The notes beneath the pieces are model-generated. The model ran no database searches. It was not told where the DNA came from and saw only the letters and a program-made list of their open reading frames with translations. Both the position numbers and the translations under genes were made by a program. DNA of 42,794 bases from Nioella nitratireducens (lineage in GTDB: Bacteria; Pseudomonadota; Alphaproteobacteria; Rhodobacterales; Rhodobacteraceae), in contig NZ_MNBW01000023.1 in the NCBI RefSeq assembly GCF_001879715.1, positions 1 through 42,794 of the forward strand. The letters run 5' to 3'. This document shows, piece after piece, positions 37,272-42,794 of this stretch. Position 1 is the first letter of the stretch. Every line of letters begins with the position of its first letter.

Positions 37272-38004
37272 CGACATCCGGTGTGAAAAGCGGCCCGGCT
37301 ATGCAGTGCTGACCATGGATCGGCCCGGCCGTCGGAATGCGCTTGGGCGCCGCTCCATGGCGGCGTTGCGGGGGGTGTTGGAAAGGCTTTCCGAAGACCC
37401 GGAGTGTCGTGCGGTGGTGCTGACCGGGGCCGCGCCGGCCTTTTGCGCGGGCAGCGATCTGCGCGAGATGGCAGCCCTGCCGCCCGAGGATCGGCCCGCG
37501 AAAGAAGCAGCGACCGCGGCGGCGGTGCGGATGCTTTCGGCGTTGCCGGTGCCGGTCATCGCAGCGGTCGAGGGCTATGCGCTTGGCGGTGGATTCGTCA
37601 TTGCCACAGCCTGCGATCTGGTGGTCAGCGGGGCGGGCGCGCGCTGGTCGATGCCCGAGGTGCCCAACGGCTTTTTCCCGCCGTGGGGCATGGCGCCCCT
37701 GATCGCCCGTGTCGGTCCGGTCGCGGCGCGCCGGATCGTCTGGGGCGAACGCTTCGAGGGCGACGAGGTGCTGCGCCTCGGGATCGCGGACCGTCTGGCC
37801 GCCGACGGCAACGCGTTGGCGGTGGCCGAGAACTGGGCCCTGGATCTGGCCGCGTTGCCGCCAGAGGCGGTGCGGTCGGTGAAACGCTTTTTCGCCCCGG
37901 TCATCGCGGGGCAGGCGGAGCGGCTGGATGACGAGGCAAGCCGCCTGTTCGCAGAGGATTGCCGCAGCCCGGCCGCGCAGGCGGTTTTCGACAAATACCG
38001 CTAG
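37264..38004 (+). CDS. Enoyl-CoA hydratase/isomerase family protein
   Basis: A 246-residue crotonase-fold enzyme. The oxyanion-hole segments are APAFCAGSDLREM (about 57-69) and GYALGGGFVIATACDL (about 104-119). Of the two hydratase glutamates, the first is replaced (Val112) and the second is kept (Glu132 in WSMPEVPNG), a pattern seen in isomerases and other non-hydratase crotonases. The start overlaps the racemase stop (ATGCTTGA), so the two are translationally coupled. Its TAG stop shares the palindrome CTAG with the stop of the convergent SDR gene. Confidence 0.88.
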   Translation: MLDDIRCEKRPGYAVLTMDRPGRRNALGRRSMAALRGVLERLSEDPECRAVVLTGAAPAFCAGSDLREMAALPPEDRPAKEAATAAAVRMLSALPVPVIAAVEGYALGGGFVIATACDLVVSGAGARWSMPEVPNGFFPPWGMAPLIARVGPVAARRIVWGERFEGDEVLRLGIADRLAADGNALAVAENWALDLAALPPEAVRSVKRFFAPVIAGQAERLDDEASRLFAEDCRSPAAQAVFDKYR

Positions 38005-38762
38005 GACTGCCCCTTGATCCGGCCGCGCATCAACCGGTTGAACAGGGCCGGCGACAGGCGCGAGATCAGCCATGACGCCCATGCGACACGGCCCACGGGG
38101 ATGACCCGTCGCCCGCGCGCCACGCCGCGCAGGATGATGCGGGCGGCGTCGTCTGGCGTCATGTAGTCCACCCCGTCGCTGGCCGATCCGGGCCGTTGGA
38201 TGCCGTCTGTGCTGCGCTCGTCCCGGCCCAGATTGGTGCCGATAAAGCTGGGCACCGCGATGGCGGTCTTGACCCCGTGCGCCACTTCTTCCGCCGCGAG
38301 CGATCCGAAAAAGCCCTGCAACGCGTGTTTCGATGCTGCGTAGGCCGTGCGGTGGTAGAGCGGCGCAAACCCGGCAACCGAAGAGATCGCGAGATGCCTC
38401 CCCCCTGCCGCCCGGACGGCGGGCAGCAACGCACGGGCCATGGCGACGGCGGCAAAATAGTTGATCTCGAAGACCCGGCGGTGGCTGTCATCTGCCGTGT
38501 CCGAGAAGGCCGCGACCTGCGATACGCCAGCATTGTAGATCACCAGATCGAGCGTGGGATGCGCGGCAAGAACATGATCACAGGCGGCTTTCAACGCGGC
38601 GGAATCGGTCAGGTCCACCTTGATCGGGGTTTGCTGGGGCGTCGCCTTCAGCCCGTCGATGTCGCGGTCCAGCAGCACCGTGTGCCAGCCACTTGCCTGC
38701 AATGCCTGGGCCATCGCCCGCCCCAACCCGCCATTGCCCCCGGAAATCACCGCTGTTTTCAT
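38001..38762 (-). CDS. Short-chain dehydrogenase/reductase
   Basis: A 253-residue classical SDR, an NAD(P)-dependent alcohol/ketone oxidoreductase. The cofactor-binding motif is SGGNGGLG (8-15), the structural motif is YNAG, the catalytic Ser is in ISSVAG and the active-site Tyr/Lys are in YAASK. An extended C-terminus (about 220-253), basic and hydrophobic, could be a membrane-associating segment, as in many steroid or retinol dehydrogenases. It is the last gene of the four-gene operon and overlaps the epimerase gene by 4 bases. Confidence 0.92.
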   Translation of the reverse strand: MKTAVISGGNGGLGRAMAQALQASGWHTVLLDRDIDGLKATPQQTPIKVDLTDSAALKAACDHVLAAHPTLDLVIYNAGVSQVAAFSDTADDSHRRVFEINYFAAVAMARALLPAVRAAGGRHLAISSVAGFAPLYHRTAYAASKHALQGFFGSLAAEEVAHGVKTAIAVPSFIGTNLGRDERSTDGIQRPGSASDGVDYMTPDDAARIILRGVARGRRVIPVGRVAWASWLISRLSPALFNRLMRGRIKGQS

Positions 38763-39688
38763 AGTCCCGCCTCCCGTCGCCAGAGGTCAAAAACCTGCGC
38801 CGAGGTCAGCTCGGGCACATAGCCGAAGGTTTCCTTCAGGGCGTCATTGGCCAGAACCGGGCGATATTGCAGGAACCGGACCTGCTCGGGCCCATAGCGC
38901 GACAGGCCCAACGGACGGGCCACGGCAAGTGCGGCCTTCAAAAGGGCGGGCGGCAGGCGCAGCACTGGCTTGCCTAGCGCGCGGGCAAGATCGTCCACTG
39001 TCATTGCGCCGTCGCCTGCAACGTTGAAAATGCCAGCAGGGCCATCGGTCGCGGCACGGTGCAGGATGCGGGCAAGGTCTTTGGTCCAGATGAAGACAAA
39101 GGGGCTGTCGCAGCCACGCAGGGCCAGCAGGCGTGGCTTGCGGAAAAGCGCAGTGATCTGGTTTTCCGTGCCCGCCCCTAGAACCGTGCCGACGCGCAGG
39201 ATGACCTGCTCCAGTTCTGGCGTGTCGCGCCGGGCGGTGGCCAGCATCTCTTCGACCTGCCGCTTGTGGTCGGCATAGGGAAATTCCGGGTTTCCCCGGC
39301 AGGGATCGGTTTCGCGCAGCGGCACCGGGGTATCGGCGTGATAACCATAGGCCGCGCCGGAACTGGTGACGACCAGCCGCCGCACGCCGTGCTCTTGCGC
39401 GGCGCGCAGGACGTTGCGGGTGCCGGTCACATCGACGGCGAAAGCGGCCTCGCGCCCCATGCCGGGGGGCGGTGTCACGATCGAGGCGAGGTGCACGATG
39501 ACTTCGGGCTGTTCGGCGGCAATGATCCGGGCCGGGTCATCGCCCGTGACATCCATGCGTTGAAAGCGCGCCCCCGCAGGCAGGCCATCGGCGCGCAAAT
39601 CGGTGGCCAGCACATCGCCGCTGTCGATGCCAGCAATCAGCACCCGCCCGACCATGCCCGCCGCGCCGGTGACAAGGATGCGGGTCAT
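38759..39688 (-). CDS. NAD(P)-dependent epimerase/dehydratase family protein (extended SDR)
   Basis: A 309-residue extended SDR. The Rossmann motif is GAAGMVG (8-14), the acidic residue in LATDLR suggests NAD, and the catalytic Tyr/Lys are in YADHK, with VVTSSGAAYG before them. It belongs to the group with sugar epimerases and 3-beta-hydroxysteroid dehydrogenase-like proteins, and the sequence alone does not fix the substrate. The start and stop overlap both neighbours by 4 bases. Confidence 0.87.
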   Translation of the reverse strand: MTRILVTGAAGMVGRVLIAGIDSGDVLATDLRADGLPAGARFQRMDVTGDDPARIIAAEQPEVIVHLASIVTPPPGMGREAAFAVDVTGTRNVLRAAQEHGVRRLVVTSSGAAYGYHADTPVPLRETDPCRGNPEFPYADHKRQVEEMLATARRDTPELEQVILRVGTVLGAGTENQITALFRKPRLLALRGCDSPFVFIWTKDLARILHRAATDGPAGIFNVAGDGAMTVDDLARALGKPVLRLPPALLKAALAVARPLGLSRYGPEQVRFLQYRPVLANDALKETFGYVPELTSAQVFDLWRREAGL

Positions 39689-40581
39689 CGGGCGGCCTCA
39701 TGCCGGGACATGACCGCCGCAAGGGCGAGCCCGGAAATCGCGTGCCATATGCCCCAGAACGCGGCGACCACGGCCATGCCGCCAAGCCCGCCAAAAAAGC
39801 CGAAGATCAGTACGAGTCCCAAGCCGGAATTCTGGATGCCGGTCTCGATTGTCACTGCGCGCCGGTCGAAGGGGGACAGCCCCGCCAGTGTGGCCGCCAG
39901 ATAGCCACCGCCAAAAGCAAGCGCGTTATGGGCGATGACCAGCCCCGCGATGGCCCCGGCAAATCCGAGGAAATAGCCCCAGTTGGCCGCGAGCGCCAAT
40001 ACCACGAAGGCCACGAAGATCGCCATCGACAGCCATTGAAACGGCACCCGCAAGCGCGCCGTGATCGCGGGCCTTGCGGCGTTCAGCGAGACGCCAAGGA
40101 CCAACGGCAGCCCCAGCATCAACCCGACCGTGATGGCCACCGACAGCGGGTCAATGGCGGTGTCTTGCAGGATAGCACGGGTGGGGGCATAGAGGCTGCC
40201 CCAGAACGCGATATTGAGCGGGGTCAGCAGGATCGCCCCGACCGTGGCCAACCCCGTCAGGCTGACCGACAGGGCCGCGTTGCCCCCCGCCCGGTGCGTG
40301 ATGAAGTTCGAGATATTCCCGCCCGGACAGGCCGCCACAAGGATCAGCCCCAGTGCGACCGAGGGCCGGGGGGCGGTTGCCACCACCAGCAGATAGGTCA
40401 GGATCGGCAGCACCACGAATTGCGAAAGAAACCCCACGATCAGCGCTCTTGGCGCGCGGGCAAGCGCCCTGAAATCCGACGGCTTGAGGTCAATGGCGAT
40501 CGAAAACATCACCACCGCAAGGATGCCGTTCAGCAGCATCAGCGAGCCGGGCGAAAAGTTGAGTTGAACCTCGTCAATCAT
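39685..40581 (-). CDS. Bile acid:sodium symporter (BASS) family transporter
   Basis: A 298-residue inner-membrane transporter with about nine to ten helices. The sodium and substrate-binding signatures are CPGGNISNF (about 85-93) and the crossover segment ETGIQNSGLG, both diagnostic of the BASS/SBF family. Members carry bile acids, pantoate, pyruvate or other organic acids with sodium. The neighbouring monooxygenase and SDR genes suggest import of a steroid-like or other cyclic acid (inference). It overlaps both neighbouring genes by 4 bases. Confidence 0.9.
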   Translation of the reverse strand: MIDEVQLNFSPGSLMLLNGILAVVMFSIAIDLKPSDFRALARAPRALIVGFLSQFVVLPILTYLLVVATAPRPSVALGLILVAACPGGNISNFITHRAGGNAALSVSLTGLATVGAILLTPLNIAFWGSLYAPTRAILQDTAIDPLSVAITVGLMLGLPLVLGVSLNAARPAITARLRVPFQWLSMAIFVAFVVLALAANWGYFLGFAGAIAGLVIAHNALAFGGGYLAATLAGLSPFDRRAVTIETGIQNSGLGLVLIFGFFGGLGGMAVVAAFWGIWHAISGLALAAVMSRHEAAR

Positions 40582-41894
40582 GCCTTGGCCCCCTTCAGGC
40601 GGGAAATCCAGCCGGTGACGGCTTTGCGATAAGTGGCCTTGTCGACGTAATAGGCCATGCGCGCGAGATCGAGGTAGCTCATGCCGCCGGTGGCGCGGGT
40701 GAAGCCCGTGGATTTCTCTTGTTGCAGCGCCATGGCCTCGGGGCGGCCTTCCCGCAACCCCTTGATATAGCGCACGATCATCTCGGCCTGTTCATGGCGC
40801 CCCTGCCAGCCAAGACCACTGGCCTCCACCATCCCGAGCACGAAGAGGTCATCGCGCTCGGGATGCATGGCATTGAGGTAGAGATGCGGCGCGTCGCCCT
40901 GCCAGTTCAGCAGCGCGTCCTCGATGAACGGGTAGTCGAGCTTGTAGCCGGTGGCGGTCAGGATCATGTCGTAGTCCTGCGCGGTGCCATCGGTAAAATG
41001 CACGGTGTGGCCGTCGAGCAGGTCGATATCGGGGCGGATCGTCAGGTCGCCATGGCCTGCGTGATACAGCACCAGCGAATTCACTACCGGGTGACTTTCA
41101 TAAAGACGGTAGTCCGGTTTGGGGAACCCGTATTTCTGCGGATCGCCGACAAACCATTTCAGGATCAGCCCGTCCACATGCCGTTTGAGCCACATCGGCA
41201 GCCTGATCGCCCCGCCAAGCGTGTCGGCGGGTTTGCCGAAGACGTATTTGGGCACGAAGTAGTAGCCGCGTCGCATCGACAGGTCGCAGCGGCTGCCGTG
41301 GTGGATGGCATCGACGGCGATGTCGCAGCCGGAATTTCCGGCCCCGACGATCAGCACGCGCTTGCCGTCGAACTGGCTTGCGGATTTGTAGCTGGCCGCG
41401 TGGATCAATTCGCCCGCGAAGTCGCCTTTGAATTGCGGTTTGTTGGGGGTGCTGAGCGTGCCGTTGGCAATCAACAGACCGGCGAATTCCGCGCTGTGCT
41501 CCCCTTCTGGATCGCGCCAGGTGACGCGCCAGCCATCGCCCGGACCGTCCAAAGGCTCTGCCCGCAACACCTCGGCGTTGAACCGGTAGTGGCGGCGCAG
41601 GTCGAAATGATCGGCGAAGTCCCGGAAATACTGCCGCATCTCGTGGTGCGAGGGATACTCGGCCACGTCATCGCGCATCGGGAAGTCGGCAAATTCGGTC
41701 ATCCGCTTGGACGAGATCAGGTGCGCGCTTTCATACATGGTCGAGCGAGGGGCCTCGATATCCCACAGCCCGCCCACATCGGAATGCAACTCGAACCCCT
41801 GAAAGGCGAGGCCCTGTTCCGCCAGAAGTTTGGCTGTTGCCAACCCCATCGGCCCCGCCCCGATAAGGGCGAGCTTGTCGCGCGTTTCCGTCAT
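40578..41894 (-). CDS. Flavin-containing monooxygenase
   Basis: A 438-residue class B flavin monooxygenase that uses FAD, NADPH and oxygen. The FAD site is GAGPMG (12-17), the FMO fingerprint FxGxxxHxxxY is FAGELIHAASY (159-169), the NADPH site is GAGNSG (184-189), and the ATGY motif TATGYKLDY is present. The fingerprint covers Baeyer-Villiger enzymes and N- or S-oxygenating FMOs, so the exact reaction is not set. The ATG at 41894 follows GGAGG; the frame upstream to 41930 is not needed. First gene of the leftward operon, divergent from the TetR gene with a palindromic operator between. Confidence 0.92.
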   Translation of the reverse strand: MTETRDKLALIGAGPMGLATAKLLAEQGLAFQGFELHSDVGGLWDIEAPRSTMYESAHLISSKRMTEFADFPMRDDVAEYPSHHEMRQYFRDFADHFDLRRHYRFNAEVLRAEPLDGPGDGWRVTWRDPEGEHSAEFAGLLIANGTLSTPNKPQFKGDFAGELIHAASYKSASQFDGKRVLIVGAGNSGCDIAVDAIHHGSRCDLSMRRGYYFVPKYVFGKPADTLGGAIRLPMWLKRHVDGLILKWFVGDPQKYGFPKPDYRLYESHPVVNSLVLYHAGHGDLTIRPDIDLLDGHTVHFTDGTAQDYDMILTATGYKLDYPFIEDALLNWQGDAPHLYLNAMHPERDDLFVLGMVEASGLGWQGRHEQAEMIVRYIKGLREGRPEAMALQQEKSTGFTRATGGMSYLDLARMAYYVDKATYRKAVTGWISRLKGAKA

Positions 41895-41922
41895 CTGCGT
41901 CCTCCCTGTTCGCCAAGTTATC

Positions 41923-41938
41923 TTGAACAAATGTTCAA
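41923..41938. promoter_or_regulatory. TetR-type operator palindrome
   Basis: TTGAACAAATGTTCAA has perfect 7-bp arms (TTGAACA / TGTTCAA) and a 2-base centre. It lies 28 bases from the monooxygenase start and 19 bases from the chosen TetR start, in the only gap between the divergent genes. This is the usual position of a TetR-family operator that represses both directions. Confidence 0.75.
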
Positions 41939-41957
41939 TTTAAGGCAAGATGATTTC

Positions 41958-42608
41958 ATGAGCGCAGGAATTGTAAAGACAAAACAAAGACAAAGGGCCC
42001 CATCCAGGCGCTCTCTGGAAACGCGAGCGCGGATTCTGGATGCCGCAGAGCGGGTCTTCGCGGCAAAGGGATTCGACGGCGCGACCATGCGCGACATCGC
42101 CTCTGAGGCTGGCGAGCCGGTCAGCCTGATCCACCATCACGGGCAGGGCAAAGAGGTGCTGTTTCATCAGACCGTTGCCCGGCGGGCCGATACGCTGGCC
42201 GAAGCGCGGCGCACAGCGTTGGAGGTTTCAAAAGCGGACGGGCCTTTGACGGTTGAGGCGGTGCTGGCGGCCTTTTTCGGGCCCTACCTGGATCTTGCCG
42301 CAGAACAACCCGAATGGTTGGCCTATGCCCGCCTGATTGCCCATGTCTCGGCCGATCCGCGATGGCGCGATCTGGCGGCGGAGTTGTTCGATCCAACGGC
42401 GCAGGTCTTCGTGGCCGAGCTGGCGGTGCTGTTGCCCGACACGCCGCCCGAGCGGATTGCGTCGGGCTTTGTCTTTGGCGTGTCCTCTATGTTGGCCTTG
42501 GTCACGTCCGACTGGCGTGTGGCGGCCCTTGGGGGCGCGGTGACGGACAGGGCAAAGGCACGGGACCGGCTGGTGGCCTATACGGCGGCGGGGCTGCGGG
42601 CGCTGTAG
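41958..42608 (+). CDS. TetR/AcrR family transcriptional regulator
   Basis: A 216-residue repressor. The N-terminal helix-turn-helix is clear: ETRARILDAAERVFAAKGF and ATMRDIASEAGEPVSLIHHH (about 19-58). The C-terminal half is the all-helical ligand-binding domain. I chose the ATG at 41958; an in-frame ATG at 41931 lies inside the operator palindrome, so the later start is preferred. The very long open frame that runs back to 40719 is antisense to the monooxygenase and is not real. It probably represses the divergent monooxygenase-transporter operon until the substrate is present. Confidence 0.92.
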   Translation: MSAGIVKTKQRQRAPSRRSLETRARILDAAERVFAAKGFDGATMRDIASEAGEPVSLIHHHGQGKEVLFHQTVARRADTLAEARRTALEVSKADGPLTVEAVLAAFFGPYLDLAAEQPEWLAYARLIAHVSADPRWRDLAAELFDPTAQVFVAELAVLLPDTPPERIASGFVFGVSSMLALVTSDWRVAALGGAVTDRAKARDRLVAYTAAGLRAL

Positions 42609-42610
42609 GC

Positions 42611-42716
42611 TAAAGCATGTCGCGCCATGGTGGGAACCGGTTTTTCACTCCTCGGACACGCGACATCAATAGGTTAGAACGGGGGCGTGATTGAGAATGG
42701 ACGCAACACGCTCTAG
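42611..42716. repeat. Dispersed intergenic palindromic repeat-like element
   Basis: After the TetR gene, an 8-bp inverted repeat (ATGTCGCG at 42617-42624, CGCGACAT at 42659-42666) flanks a central palindrome AACCGGTT (42635-42642). The sequence AAAGCATGTCGCG ... GTGGGAACCGGTTTTT resembles the RIME-type intergenic elements known from Rhizobiales and relatives. It may also end transcription of the TetR gene. The final 78 bases of the window hold no recognisable gene. Confidence 0.4.
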
Positions 42717-42794
42717 TTGTGAGCTTTCAACAGGTTGTCCATTCGATCCTGACCGAGTTGGTTGGAGTTACCAAGCTTCAACACTGTTCGGAGG

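Noticed and set aside
40719-41957. N-terminal extension of the TetR gene
   Set aside because: The open frame is antisense to the flavin monooxygenase; TetR homology begins only after 41958, and the operator lies directly upstream.

Overview
The window is high-GC DNA from an alphaproteobacterium, most likely a marine Rhodobacterales (Roseobacter-like) chromosome. The evidence is the CtrA/SciP cell-cycle pair, the block mnmA-sciP-ctrA-ligA-recG, a DmdA-like folate demethylase, an Anbu proteasome-like cluster and a GTTC-N7-GTTC (alphaproteobacterial LexA-type) site. I see no rRNA, tRNA, CRISPR array, phage gene or insertion sequence. Gene density is high and most genes sit in tightly coupled operons.

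Left part (1-9.5 kb). After about 440 bases without a recognisable gene comes a rightward group: an Lrp/AsnC regulator, a DmdA-like demethylase, an OsmC-like protein, a crotonase that lacks both hydratase glutamates, and an acyl-CoA ligase. It looks like catabolism of a methylated osmolyte (DMSP or a relative), but no acyl-CoA dehydrogenase is present. A 931-residue DUF2339 membrane protein and a convergent beta-CASP metallo-beta-lactamase follow.

Envelope region (9.8-22 kb). A leftward operon encodes an ABC-2 exporter (one ATPase, two permeases) and a secreted protein with thrombospondin type 3 calcium repeats. Next are a DUF347 membrane protein with a small exported partner, a DedA-PAP2-LssY fusion, and MprF. 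Divergent from mprF is a PepSY protein with an OmpR-type response regulator and a histidine kinase. A 16-bp motif (TTAC-N6-GTAAG) occurs about 90 bp upstream of both the PepSY operon and the DUF347 operon. This suggests one regulon for envelope or cationic-peptide stress.

Core region (22-29.3 kb). mnmA is divergent from sciP-ctrA; ctrA ends in a strong terminator and is followed by ligA and recG, which overlap. Just after recG is a 40-residue single-span membrane protein with a GTTC-N7-GTTC site upstream, a candidate SOS-induced small membrane protein.

Anbu cluster (29.3-33.3 kb). Leftward order: circularly permuted ATP-grasp, alpha-E, transglutaminase-like protease, Anbu. This is a known but poorly understood peptide-ligation and proteolysis neighbourhood.

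Right part (33.5-42.8 kb). A DUF2478 protein, an ICMT-like methyltransferase and a stand-alone Lrp ligand-binding domain come first. Then a rightward GlxA-type regulator, alpha-methylacyl-CoA racemase and crotonase face a leftward four-gene operon (flavin monooxygenase, BASS transporter, epimerase, SDR), in which every junction is a 4-base overlap. A divergent TetR gene with a perfect operator palindrome controls the far end. The set suggests uptake and oxidation of a steroid-like or isoprenoid carboxylic or cyclic ketone compound. The window ends in a dispersed-repeat-like palindrome.
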